Shown: in pieces, positions 9,012 through 17,405 of the stretch
Layout: every line of letters starts with the position of its first letter
Numbering within the stretch: the stretch's first letter is position 1
NCBI GenBank assembly: GCA_001725255.1
Contig: MEFV01000008.1
Location: 1-64,000 of the forward strand
Direction of reading: 5' to 3'
Origin: Comamonas sp. SCN 67-35
Lineage (GTDB): Bacteria; Pseudomonadota; Gammaproteobacteria; Burkholderiales; Burkholderiaceae_C
DNA length: 64,000 nucleotides
Notes under the pieces: model-generated
The model's database searches: none
What the model was told of the DNA's origin: nothing
The model's input: only the letters and a program-made list of their open reading frames with translations
Translations under genes and position numbers: made by a program

Positions 9012-9218
9012 TCAATGCCCACCCTTGACCACCTCGCCTTCCTTGAGGCGATAGACCGTCCCGCAATACGGGCACTTGGCCTTATGCTGACGGGCGATCT
9101 CAAGGAAGACGCGCGGATGACCATTCCAGATCTTCATGTCGGCCTTGGCGCTGGGGCAGTGGATGCCCCCGTTGCCATCCAGATCCCTGGCGAGCAGTTC
9201 AACGACGGTTTCAGGCAT
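9012..9218 (-). CDS. Small zinc-finger domain protein
   Basis: This 68-residue protein matches the small zinc-finger family (NDUFS6-like/UPF0434-type neighbours) commonly placed after ilvE in Burkholderiales. The visible metal ligands are HCPSAKADMKIWNGHPRVFL with CPYCGTVYRL, that is Cys, two or three His, and a CxxC knuckle. The start at 9218 lies 5 bases after the ilvE stop, and its stop abuts the start of the glycosyltransferase, so it is in the middle of an operon. Its role is not known. The related eukaryotic subunit binds zinc in complex I. Confidence 0.88.
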   Translation of the reverse strand: MPETVVELLARDLDGNGGIHCPSAKADMKIWNGHPRVFLEIARQHKAKCPYCGTVYRLKEGEVVKGGH

Positions 9219-9223
9219 GGCGC

Positions 9224-10162
9224 TCAGACCTTGGTGAGCCAGTGGGCGTACTTGGCGTTGCGGCCGTTGACGACGTCGAAGAACGCCGTCTGGATTTTTT
9301 CGGTGACCGGGCCGCGGCTGCCCGAGCCGATCTGCAGGCGGTCGTATTCGCGGATCGGCGTGATCTCGGCGGCGGTGCCGCTGAAGAACATTTCGTCGGC
9401 GATGTAGCACTCGTCGCGCGTGATGCGCTTTTGCACCACCTCGATACCCAGATCCTTGCACACCTGCAGCACGGTGGACCGCGTGATGCCGTTGAGCGCG
9501 CCTGCCGACAGATCGGGCGTGTAGACCACGCCGTCCTTGACGATGTAGACGTTCTCGCCCGAGCCTTCGCTCACGAAGCCGGCGTTGTCCAGCAGCACGG
9601 CCTCGTCGTAGCCGTCGTCGGTGGCTTCCATGTTCGCGAGAATGGAGTTGGTGTAGTTGCTCACCGTCTTGGCCTGCGTCATCGTGATGTTGACGTGGTG
9701 GCGCGCGTAGCTGCTGGTGCGCACGCGGATGCCGCGCTTCATGCCCTCTTCACCCAGGTAGGCGCCCCAGGCCCAGGCAGCGACCATGACGTGGATGTCG
9801 TTGCCCTTGGGCGAGACGCCGAGCTTCTTGTCGCCGATCCACACCAGCGGGCGGATGTAGCACGACTGCAAGCCGTTGGCGCGCACCACGGCGCGCTGCG
9901 CCTCGTTGACCTGCTCCATGCTGAACGGAATGGCCATGCGCAGGATCTTGGCGCTGTTGAACAGGCGCTGGGTGTGATCCTGCAGGCGGAAGATCGCCGT
10001 GCCGCCCTGAGCATCGTAGGCGCGCACGCCCTCGAAGGCGCCGCAGCCGTAGTGCAGCGTGTGGGTGAGCACGTGGATTTTGGCGTCGCGCCATTCGACC
10101 ATCTGGCCGTCCATCCAGATCTTTCCGTCACGATCGGCGAGCGAAGGAGCTGTGGGACTCAT
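9224..10162 (-). CDS. ilvE: Branched-chain amino acid aminotransferase
   Basis: This PLP fold-type IV transaminase interconverts leucine, isoleucine and valine with their 2-oxo acids. The 312 residues include GCGAFEGVRAYD, YIRPLVWIGD, the PLP lysine in MTQAKTVSNYTNS (about residue 165), the EGSGENVY signature and SGTAAEITPI near the end. It heads the operon that continues into the zinc-finger, glycosyltransferase and ligase genes. A short 39-base gap, including a run of AT-rich bases, separates it from the upstream gene and could hold its own promoter. Confidence 0.97.
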   Translation of the reverse strand: MSPTAPSLADRDGKIWMDGQMVEWRDAKIHVLTHTLHYGCGAFEGVRAYDAQGGTAIFRLQDHTQRLFNSAKILRMAIPFSMEQVNEAQRAVVRANGLQSCYIRPLVWIGDKKLGVSPKGNDIHVMVAAWAWGAYLGEEGMKRGIRVRTSSYARHHVNITMTQAKTVSNYTNSILANMEATDDGYDEAVLLDNAGFVSEGSGENVYIVKDGVVYTPDLSAGALNGITRSTVLQVCKDLGIEVVQKRITRDECYIADEMFFSGTAAEITPIREYDRLQIGSGSRGPVTEKIQTAFFDVVNGRNAKYAHWLTKV

Positions 10163-10201
10163 CTGTATCCTCTGTAAACTGAATCAGAATAACCGGGCAT
10201 T

Positions 10202-10624
10202 CTACGATTCACGCGCAGGCGGCAGGGTTGCAGGACGCAACAGATCCCAGCGCGCGAGGCGCCCAAGCTCGAATTCACAGCGCACCTGCACGCCGCCCGC
10301 ATCGCGCCAGCCGTACACCTGAGGCTCGGCGCCTTCCGCGCTCAGGCGCTCGCCCAGCGACCGCGTGAGCGCGATCACATCCAGAAGATGGACACCGCCG
10401 CGCAGCCTGGCGTTCAGCATCACGGCGCTGGCCACCGTGCCAACGGGCCGATCGGCCGCACGGCGCATGATCCGCAGCAATCGGGTCACATGCAGCAGCA
10501 GCCAGAACAGTCCGCCGCCCGCGCCCGCCAGCAGGCCCGCCCAGCCCCACGCCTGCCAGCACAGCACGAGCAAGGCGGCGAGCGCGAGGGGCGCGGCAAA
10601 CCGGCGCAGTTTCAATGGCTTCAC
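10202..10624 (-). CDS. Small membrane protein of unknown function downstream of radA
   Basis: The frame gives 140 residues: a basic start (MKPLKLRRF), two hydrophobic segments at about residues 10-28 and 30-46 separated by glycines, and a soluble C-terminal domain rich in Arg and Leu. The start is a GTG that overlaps the radA stop (GTGA at 10621-10624), indicating translational coupling. Similar radA-linked proteins in Comamonadaceae are sometimes labelled glycerate kinase, but I see no kinase motif. I do not recognise a function. An inner-membrane location with a cytosolic C-terminal domain is likely. Confidence 0.7.
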   Translation of the reverse strand: MKPLKLRRFAAPLALAALLVLCWQAWGWAGLLAGAGGGLFWLLLHVTRLLRIMRRAADRPVGTVASAVMLNARLRGGVHLLDVIALTRSLGERLSAEGAEPQVYGWRDAGGVQVRCEFELGRLARWDLLRPATLPPARES

Positions 10625-12003
10625 GCCAGGGCACGCACGGCGTCCATGGCCTGCTCGACGCGATCGACCGCATGGATCGTGAGACCGGCAATAGGCTTTT
10701 TGGGCGCATTCGCCTTGGGTACGACGGCCACCGTGAAACCGAGCTTGGCCGCCTCCTTCAGACGCTCCTGCCCGCGCGGCGCGGGCCTCACCTCACCGGC
10801 GAGGCCGACCTCGCCAAAGGCGATGAAGCCCTTGGGCAGGGGCTTGCCGCGCAGGCTGGAAACGATGGCCAGCAGTACCGCCAGGTCCGCGGCCGGTTCG
10901 CTGATGCGCACGCCACCGACGGCGTTGACGAACACGTCCTGATCCGCGCAGGCTACGCCGGCGTGCCGATGCAGCACCGCCAGCAGCATGGCCAGGCGGT
11001 CGCGGTCCAGCCCCACCGAGAGGCGCCGGGGGCTCACACCGCCGCCATCGACCAGTGCCTGGATTTCGACCAGCAGCGGGCGCGTGCCTTCGAGCGTGAC
11101 CAGCACGCACGAGCCGGGCACGGGCTCGCTGTGCTGCGACAGAAAAATCGCGCTGGGGTTGGAGACGCCCTTCAGGCCGTGCTCGGTCATGGCGAACACG
11201 CCGATTTCATTGACCGCGCCAAAGCGGTTCTTGATCGCGCGCACGAGACGGAAGCTGCTGTGCGTGTCGCCCTCGAAGTACAGCACGGTATCGACCATGT
11301 GTTCGAGCACGCGCGGACCCGCAATCGCACCTTCCTTGGTGACGTGCCCCACGAACACCACCGCGATGCCGCTGGCCTTGGCCAGGCGCGTGAGATGGGC
11401 CGCGCATTCGCGCACCTGCGCAACGCTGCCCGGAGCGCTTGCGAGCTGGTCGGAGTACACCGTCTGGATCGAATCGATCACGCAAACGGCGGGTTGCACC
11501 GCGTTCACGGTGGCGAGGATTTTTTCGAGCTGGATTTCGGCCAGCACTTGGACCTGGCTGCCCGCCAGGCCCAGGCGGCGCGCGCGCAGCGCCACCTGGG
11601 CGCCGCTTTCCTCGCCCGTGACGTAGAGCACCGGCAGCCCCAGACGCTGCAGCGCATCGAGCGCCTGCAAGAGCAGCGTGGACTTGCCGATGCCGGGGTC
11701 GCCGCCGATCAGCACCACGCCGCCCTCGACCACGCCGCCGCCGAGCACACGGTCGAGCTCGGCGATGCCACTGGCCGTGCGCGCCACCTGGGCCGCATCG
11801 ATGGCCGACAGCGGCACCACCGGCTGCGCCGGCGCGAGCCCCGTGTACTGCGCGGCGCCGAGCCGGTTCTTGCCCGCGCCGGGTGTCTCGGCCACGGTTT
11901 CGACCAGGGTGTTCCACGCGCCGCAGCCGGGGCACTTGCCGAGCCAGCGCGGGCTGCTCGCGCCGCACTCGTTGCAGGTGTAGAGGGTCTTGTCCCTGGC
12001 CAT
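10621..12003 (-). CDS. radA: DNA repair protein RadA
   Basis: RadA is a RecA-like ATPase that promotes branch migration during recombinational repair. The 460-residue protein has the N-terminal C4 zinc finger (Cys10, Cys13, Cys24, Cys27), Walker A GGDPGIGKSTLLLQ, Walker B VCVIDSIQT, the RadA-specific KNRFGAVNEIGVF motif, and a C-terminal Lon-protease-like domain ending near the expected length. The ATG at 12003 follows a GAGAGG ribosome-binding site. It lies 13 bases downstream of alr in the same direction, so the two are probably co-transcribed. Confidence 0.98.
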   Translation of the reverse strand: MARDKTLYTCNECGASSPRWLGKCPGCGAWNTLVETVAETPGAGKNRLGAAQYTGLAPAQPVVPLSAIDAAQVARTASGIAELDRVLGGGVVEGGVVLIGGDPGIGKSTLLLQALDALQRLGLPVLYVTGEESGAQVALRARRLGLAGSQVQVLAEIQLEKILATVNAVQPAVCVIDSIQTVYSDQLASAPGSVAQVRECAAHLTRLAKASGIAVVFVGHVTKEGAIAGPRVLEHMVDTVLYFEGDTHSSFRLVRAIKNRFGAVNEIGVFAMTEHGLKGVSNPSAIFLSQHSEPVPGSCVLVTLEGTRPLLVEIQALVDGGGVSPRRLSVGLDRDRLAMLLAVLHRHAGVACADQDVFVNAVGGVRISEPAADLAVLLAIVSSLRGKPLPKGFIAFGEVGLAGEVRPAPRGQERLKEAAKLGFTVAVVPKANAPKKPIAGLTIHAVDRVEQAMDAVRALA

Positions 12004-12016
12004 GGGGCTCAGCCTC

Positions 12017-13114
12017 TCAAGCCTCGACGCGCACCGGCACGCGCGGCGCGAGCGCGCACAGCTGCTCGTAACCTATGGTGCCCGCGGCCGTGGCCACTTC
12101 TTCCACGGGCAGCAGCGCGCCATTGCCCGCGCGCCCCCAGAGCGTGACTTCGCTGCCCACGCCCGCCTGCGGCAAGCCGGTGAGATCGACCGCGAGCATG
12201 TCCATGCTCACGCGGCCCAGGGTGCGGGTGCGCACGCCCTCCACCAGCACGGGCGTGCCGGTGCCGCCGTGGCGCGGATAGCCATCGGCATAGCCGCAGG
12301 CGACGGTGCCCACCACCATGGGCCGGTCGGCCGTGAAGGTGGAGCCGTAGCCCACGGTGTCGCCCGATTGGAGGTGCTGCACGCCGATGATCCGGGATGC
12401 GAGCGTCATCGCCGGCTGCAGACCCCAGTGCGTGACATCGTGGGCCGGGTAGTCGGGCGCGCTGCCATAGAGCATGATGCCGGGGCGCACCCAGTCGCCG
12501 CGCACGCGCGCCGCATCGGCGTGGCGCAGCAACGCGGCGCTGTTGGCCACGCTGCGCTCGCCCGGCAGATCGCGCGTGGCGGCCTCGAACACCTCGATCT
12601 GGTGCGCGATGCCGCGATCGCCGTCGGCATCCGAAAAATGCGTCATCAGGGCGATGTCGTCGACCTGTGGCAGTGCGTTCAGCCGCGCCCAGGCAGCGCG
12701 GTAGCGCGCAGGCGTGAAGCCCAGGCGGTTCATGCCCGAATTCATCAGCAGGAACACGTGGTGCGGCACTTGCGTCTTGTGCTGGCCAAGCCAGTCGATC
12801 TGCGCGTCGTTGTGCACCGCGTGCCACAGCGACAGGCGCGAGCAGATTTCGAGATCGCGCGGCTCGAACACACCCTCGAGCAGCAAAATGGGCCCGCGCC
12901 AGCCCAGGTGGCGCAGCCGCTCGGCCTCGGCCAGATCGAGCAGCGCGAAGCCGTCGGCCGCGCGAAACGCGTCGAACACCCGTTCGATGCCATGCCCGTA
13001 GGCATTGGCCTTGACGACGGCCCAGACGCGTGCGCCCTGCGCGCGCTGGCGCGCCACGTCGAGGTTGTGGCGCAGCGCGCCGGTGTGGATGGTGGCGAGA
13101 ATGGGGCGTGGCAT
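12017..13114 (-). CDS. alr: Alanine racemase
   Basis: This PLP enzyme makes D-alanine for peptidoglycan. The 365 residues show the TIM-barrel PLP lysine Lys35 in [10 protein letters not shown], the SGMNRLGF segment, and the opposing catalytic Tyr in [12 protein letters not shown]. The C-terminal beta domain contains [11 protein letters not shown]. Length is typical. It is the first gene of the alr-radA minus-strand unit and is divergent from lplT. The 158-base gap to lplT holds both promoters. Confidence 0.97.
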   Translation of the reverse strand: MPRPILATIHTGALRHNLDVARQRAQGARVWAVVKANAYGHGIERVFDAFRAADGFALLDLAEAERLRHLGWRGPILLLEGVFEPRDLEICSRLSLWHAVHNDAQIDWLGQHKTQVPHHVFLLMNSGMNRLGFTPARYRAAWARLNALPQVDDIALMTHFSDADGDRGIAHQIEVFEAATRDLPGERSVANSAALLRHADAARVRGDWVRPGIMLYGSAPDYPAHDVTHWGLQPAMTLASRIIGVQHLQSGDTVGYGSTFTADRPMVVGTVACGYADGYPRHGGTGTPVLVEGVRTRTLGRVSMDMLAVDLTGLPQAGVGSEVTLWGRAGNGALLPVEEVATAAGTIGYEQLCALAPRVPVRVEA

Positions 13115-13272
13115 GGGGTAGATGAGATCAGGGCAGCGAAGAGCGCGGGCATTCTCGCACCGGCCCCATGAGGCAGCGCGTGATATAAACCCGCGCGTCG
13201 CTCCTCGGAGTAACCAGATTTAACATCGGCACGCCTGCCCCATGGCGTGCCTTGCCAGCTCCCCAGCTCCCG

Positions 13273-14535
13273 ATGAAGCGCGGTTTCTACACCATCATGT
13301 CGGCGCAGTTTTTCAGCTCGCTGGCAGACAATGCCCTGTTCGTCGTGGCCGTGGAGCTGCTGCGCACCAACGGCGCCGACCCCTGGCAGGCCGCCGCATT
13401 GGTGCCGATGTTCGCGCTGTTCTACGTGCTGCTGGCGCCCTGGGTCGGGGCCTTCGCCGATTCCATGCCCAAGGGGCGGGTGATGTTCTACAGCAACGCG
13501 ATCAAGGCGCTGGGGTGCCTGTTGATGCTCGCGGGCTCGCACCCGCTGCTGGCCTACGGCGTGGTGGGCCTGGGCGCGGCGGCGTACTCGCCCGCCAAGT
13601 ACGGCATCCTGACCGAGCTGCTGCCCGCGTCGCTGCTGGTCAAGGCCAATGGCTGGATCGAGGGCTTGACGATCGCCTCCATCATCCTCGGCGTGGTGCT
13701 GGGCGGCCAGCTCGTGGCGCCGCACGTCTCCGAATGGCTGCTGGCCGGCCACTGGCCGGGCATAGCCCTGCCGGCCGAGGGCGCCATCCTGGCGCTGATT
13801 CCGGTGTACCTGCTGGCGGCCTGGTTCAACCTGCACATCCCGCTCACGCGCACGCGCCGCCAGCGCATGCCGCGCAACCCGCTGGCGCTGCTGCCCGATT
13901 TCCGGGAATGCAACAAGCGCCTGTGGCGCGACAAGCTGGGGCAGATCTCGCTGGCCTCAACGACGCTGTTCTGGGGCGTCTCGGGCAACCTGCGCTACGT
14001 GGTGCTGGCCTGGGCCGCGGCGGCGCTGGGCTACGGCACGACCAACGCCTCGGCGCTCGTGGGCGTGGTGGCGATCGGCACGGCCAGCGGCGCGGTCTTC
14101 GCCTCGATGCGCATCCGCCTGGACCGCGCGCCGCGCGTGATTCCCTGGGGCATCGCCATGGGCGGGCTCGTCATGGCGATGAACCTGATCCACAGCATCT
14201 GGGTTGCCGTGCCGTTCCTCGTGTTCATGGGCGCGCTCGGCGGCTTTCTGGTGGTGCCGATGAACGCGCTGCTGCAGCACCGCGGCCACCATCTGATGGG
14301 CTCGGGGCGTTCGATCGCCGTGCAGAATTTCAACGAGCAGCTGGCCATCCTGCTCATGGGCGGCGCCTACAGCGTGGCCAGCAAATGGGGGCTGTCGGCC
14401 TTTGGCGCGGTCACCGCGTTCGGTGCCAGCGTGGTGGTGGTGATGTGGCTCATCGGGCGCTGGTACAAGTGGAATCTGCGCACCTTCCGCGAGGAGATGT
14501 CGCGGCTCAAGGTCATCGCGCGACGCGACAGATAG
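13273..14535 (+). CDS. lplT: Lysophospholipid transporter LplT (MFS)
   Basis: The 420-residue major-facilitator protein has twelve predicted membrane helices and the LplT-typical start MKRGFYTIMSAQFFSSLADNAL. LplT flips lysophospholipids across the inner membrane for re-acylation. I chose the ATG at 13273 because it aligns with the family start; a TTG 21 bases upstream is in frame. The usual partner acyltransferase Aas is not adjacent. A copy of the dispersed repeat follows the stop codon. Confidence 0.92.
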   Translation: MKRGFYTIMSAQFFSSLADNALFVVAVELLRTNGADPWQAAALVPMFALFYVLLAPWVGAFADSMPKGRVMFYSNAIKALGCLLMLAGSHPLLAYGVVGLGAAAYSPAKYGILTELLPASLLVKANGWIEGLTIASIILGVVLGGQLVAPHVSEWLLAGHWPGIALPAEGAILALIPVYLLAAWFNLHIPLTRTRRQRMPRNPLALLPDFRECNKRLWRDKLGQISLASTTLFWGVSGNLRYVVLAWAAAALGYGTTNASALVGVVAIGTASGAVFASMRIRLDRAPRVIPWGIAMGGLVMAMNLIHSIWVAVPFLVFMGALGGFLVVPMNALLQHRGHHLMGSGRSIAVQNFNEQLAILLMGGAYSVASKWGLSAFGAVTAFGASVVVVMWLIGRWYKWNLRTFREEMSRLKVIARRDR

Positions 14536-14540
14536 CCACC

Positions 14541-14596
14541 CCTTATTTGCTAGCTGTCAGCGCTTGACTGGCAAGCGTTACAGCCACTTTTGATGC
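14541..14596 (+). repeat. Dispersed palindromic repeat, copy A
   Basis: This copy fills the gap between lplT and the DMT transporter gene. Its core is CGCTTG-ACTGG-CAAGCG (14561-14577), flanked by GCTGTCAG on the left and ACAGCCACTTTTGAT on the right. It shares the core and the right-hand TTTTGAT end with the copy at 56000. It runs into the start codon of the next gene. Confidence 0.75.
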
Positions 14597-15471
14597 CTAA
14601 TTTCCTGCCCATCGTCGCCCTGCTGTGCAATGCCCTGATCTGGGGCCTGTCGTGGTGGCCGCTGCGCCTCATGCAGGGCGCGGGGCTGCACCCGCTGTGG
14701 GCCACGGCGCTGATGTTCACGATGATCACGGCGGTGCTGGTGCTGGTCCGCCCCCAGGCCGCGCTCGGGATGGCGCGCACGCCATCACTGTGGCTGCTGG
14801 TGCTGGTGGCGGGCCTGACCAACATCTGCTTCAACTGGGCCATCACGGTCGGCGACGTCGTGCGGGTGGTGATCCTCTTCTACCTGATGCCGGCCTGGTC
14901 CATCCTGCTGGCCTGGCGCTTTCTGGACGAGCGCCCGACGGCCGGCGCGCTGGGGCGCCTGCTGCTGGCCTTCGGCGGCGTGGTGCTGGTGCTCTGGCCC
15001 GCCGATGGCGACCTGGGGCACTTCACGCGCGGGTTTTCGCTGGAGGATGCGCTGGCCCTGATGGGTGGTTTCATGTTCGCCGCGACCAACGTGGCGCTGC
15101 GGCGCCTGCGCGATGAGCCGACGCAGGCGCGGGTGCTGGCGATGTTCGCGGGGGGCGCGCTGATGGGCCTCGCCGTGGCGGCGGGCGGCACGTCGCTCGG
15201 CGCGGTGCCCGCCCTGCCGGACGCGGCGCCCACCTGGATCGTCCCCGTGGTGCTCTGGGGCACGGCACTCATGCTGGCCAACTGGGCGCTGCAGTTCGGC
15301 GCCACGCGCCTGCCCGCGGGCACGACGGCGCTGGTGATGCTCTGCGAGGTGCTGTTTGCCAGCGGCTCTTCGGTGCTCGCCGGCGCGGCTCAGCCCAGCG
15401 CCAGCACCTGGGCGGGCGGTGCGCTCATCATTTCAGTGTCGCTGCTGGCGGCGCTGCCATCGCGTCGCTGA
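14593..15471 (+). CDS. EamA/DMT superfamily transporter
   Basis: The 292-residue protein has ten predicted membrane helices in two EamA repeats. LIWGLSWWPLRLMQGAGLHPL opens the first and the second begins near FMFAATNVALRRL. Members export or import metabolites such as amino acids, but the substrate cannot be inferred. The ATG at 14593 is preceded directly by an in-frame TTG and by repeat copy A, leaving no obvious ribosome-binding site outside the repeat. It converges with the ProQ-like gene, 12 bases apart. Confidence 0.88.
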   Translation: MPNFLPIVALLCNALIWGLSWWPLRLMQGAGLHPLWATALMFTMITAVLVLVRPQAALGMARTPSLWLLVLVAGLTNICFNWAITVGDVVRVVILFYLMPAWSILLAWRFLDERPTAGALGRLLLAFGGVVLVLWPADGDLGHFTRGFSLEDALALMGGFMFAATNVALRRLRDEPTQARVLAMFAGGALMGLAVAAGGTSLGAVPALPDAAPTWIVPVVLWGTALMLANWALQFGATRLPAGTTALVMLCEVLFASGSSVLAGAAQPSASTWAGGALIISVSLLAALPSRR

Positions 15472-15483
15472 TGGCGCACGGCC

Positions 15484-16167
15484 TCAGGCCGCCGCGGTAT
15501 CCGTGCCCAGGCGCTGCAGCTGGCGCGCACGGGTCAGCGCGCGCTGCACCACGGGTACGGCCAGGCCATACATCGCGGCAAAGTCCGCCACCTCGGCCCC
15601 ACTCGCCTCGAAGGCGCGCAGCAGCGCCTCGGCGCGCGCATCGTGCTCGGCCACCTCGGCCAGCGCCGCGTCCAGCACCTCGTTGGCCTGTACGTTGTGT
15701 CCGCGCACCCGCTCGGCATAGGCTTCGCGCGTCAGGCCGCTGGCCTCGCAGGCGCGCGCGATGCGCTGGCGCAGCTGCGGCGCAAGGTCTTCCTGGCTGC
15801 GCCGCTGGCGACGGCGAAACACCTCGCACAGCGCCTGGTAGACGTGCTCGGGCGCCACGGCTTCGACGCTGTTGCCGTCCAGGTCATGACGCGGCTGGCC
15901 GCCGGCCACCGCGACGAGGTAGCGCGTGGAACGCGTATGCCAGGCCAGCGCCTGCTTGAGCGCGTCCTTGTCGGGCGCGCGCGCGGCCATCAGGTCCTGG
16001 AAGATGCCGCGCTTGAGCGGCAGCGGCCGCTCGCCAAACAGACGCGGATACCACTGCGCCAGCTCGGCGAGCAGCGGCGGCGCGGTGCGCGCGGGGCGGG
16101 GCTTGCGCGCGCCGGTTTCGGTGGCGGGCGGTTCGGTGGCGGGTGGGGTTTCGATCTCGTCGGTCAT
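15484..16167 (-). CDS. ProQ/FinO family RNA chaperone
   Basis: The 227-residue protein has a disordered Pro/Thr/Arg-rich N-terminus (to about residue 30) and a ProQ/FinO RNA-binding domain at about residues 30-140, with PRLFGERPLPLKRGIFQDL and HTRSTRYLVAVAGGQPRHDLDG. An acidic, alanine-rich helical C-terminal extension follows. ProQ/FinO proteins bind structured sRNAs and mRNA 3' ends. Its ATG overlaps the glcF stop (ATGA at 16164-16167), so it is translated with the glycolate oxidase genes, an unusual partnership that may simply reflect local order in this family. Confidence 0.9.
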   Translation of the reverse strand: MTDEIETPPATEPPATETGARKPRPARTAPPLLAELAQWYPRLFGERPLPLKRGIFQDLMAARAPDKDALKQALAWHTRSTRYLVAVAGGQPRHDLDGNSVEAVAPEHVYQALCEVFRRRQRRSQEDLAPQLRQRIARACEASGLTREAYAERVRGHNVQANEVLDAALAEVAEHDARAEALLRAFEASGAEVADFAAMYGLAVPVVQRALTRARQLQRLGTDTAAA

Positions 16168-17402
16168 GAGGTCAGCGCTTCGTCGAGCACTTCGATCCAG
16201 TGGCGCACCGGTGTGTCGGTGCCGCTTTGCAGGTGGGTGATGCAGCCGATGTTGGCGGAGAGGATGGCTTGAGGCGCCCCGTTCGGAAACGCCTCCTGGA
16301 GGTGCGCGAGTTTACGGTCTCTGAGCTGGTGTGCGGTCTCGGGTTCCAGCACCGAGTAGGTGCCCGCCGAGCCGCAGCACAGGTGCGATTCGCTCGCGGC
16401 CAGGCGCAGCTCGAAACCCAGTGCCGCCAGACCCTGCTCCACGCCGCCGCGCAGCTGCTGGCCGTGCTGCAGCGTGCACGGCGGGTGATAGGCAAAGGGC
16501 TGGCCCTGCGCCTTGACCTTGCCCTGGAGCAGCGGCACGAGCTCGGGCAGGAGCTCGGAGAGGTCGCGCGTGGCGGCGCTCACCTTGGCCGCCTTGTCGG
16601 CATACGCCGGGTCGTGGCGCAGAAGATGGCCGTACTCCTTGACGGTGACGCCGCAGCCCGAGGCGTTCATCACGATGCACTCGGCCTCGCCGCTTTCCAG
16701 GTAAGGCAGCCAGGCATCGATGTTGGTCCGCATCTCATCCTTGCCGCCCGCCTGGTCGTTGAGGTGGAACTTCACCGCGCCGCAGCAGCCGGCCTTGGGC
16801 GCGATCAGGGTCTGGATGCCGGCCGCGTCGAGCACGCGCGCCGTCGCGCCGTTGATGTTGGGTGCCATCGAGGGCTGCACGCAGCCCGCGAGCAGCAGCA
16901 CCTTGCGTGCATGCACGGTGGTGGGCCAGTGCCCGGCGCTCTGGCGCGGCGGCACCTTTTCGCGCAGGCGCTTGGGCAGCAGGCCGCGCACCGCCTGCCC
17001 GGCCTTCATCGCCGGGGCAAACAGCGGCGAGGGCAGGCCCTGCGCCAGCGCCCAGCGCACCGCCTTCTCGACCGGCGGGCGCGCGACCTTTTCCTCAACC
17101 ACGCGGCGGCCAATGTCGAGCAGCTTGCCGTACTCCACGCCGCTGGGGCAGGTGGTTTCGCAGTTGCGGCAGGTCAGGCACCGGTCCAGGTGTTCCTGCG
17201 TCTTGCGCGTGACTTCCTGGCCTTCGAGCACCTGCTTCATCAGGTAGATGCGCCCGCGCGGGCTGTCGAGCTCGTCGCCCATCAGCTGATAGGTCGGGCA
17301 GGTAGCGAGGCAGAAGCCGCAGTGCACACACTTGCGCAGGATCGCCTCGGCCTCCTCGCCGTCGGGCGTGCCGAGGAATTCGGGAGAGAGATGGGTTTGC
17401 AT
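16164..17402 (-). CDS. glcF: Glycolate oxidase iron-sulfur subunit
   Basis: GlcF carries electrons in the glycolate oxidase complex GlcDEF at the inner membrane. The 412 residues contain two 4Fe-4S motifs, CVHCGFCLATCPTY near residue 26 and CLTCRNCETTCPSGV near residue 77, followed by two CCG-type domains with LLAGCVQPSM, AGCCGAVKFH, HPPCTLQHGQQ and LCCGSAGTY. It starts 3 bases after glcE. The flavoprotein subunit gene glcD is not in this window, so the complex must draw it from another locus. Confidence 0.96.
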   Translation of the reverse strand: MQTHLSPEFLGTPDGEEAEAILRKCVHCGFCLATCPTYQLMGDELDSPRGRIYLMKQVLEGQEVTRKTQEHLDRCLTCRNCETTCPSGVEYGKLLDIGRRVVEEKVARPPVEKAVRWALAQGLPSPLFAPAMKAGQAVRGLLPKRLREKVPPRQSAGHWPTTVHARKVLLLAGCVQPSMAPNINGATARVLDAAGIQTLIAPKAGCCGAVKFHLNDQAGGKDEMRTNIDAWLPYLESGEAECIVMNASGCGVTVKEYGHLLRHDPAYADKAAKVSAATRDLSELLPELVPLLQGKVKAQGQPFAYHPPCTLQHGQQLRGGVEQGLAALGFELRLAASESHLCCGSAGTYSVLEPETAHQLRDRKLAHLQEAFPNGAPQAILSANIGCITHLQSGTDTPVRHWIEVLDEALTS

Positions 17403-17405
17403 GCG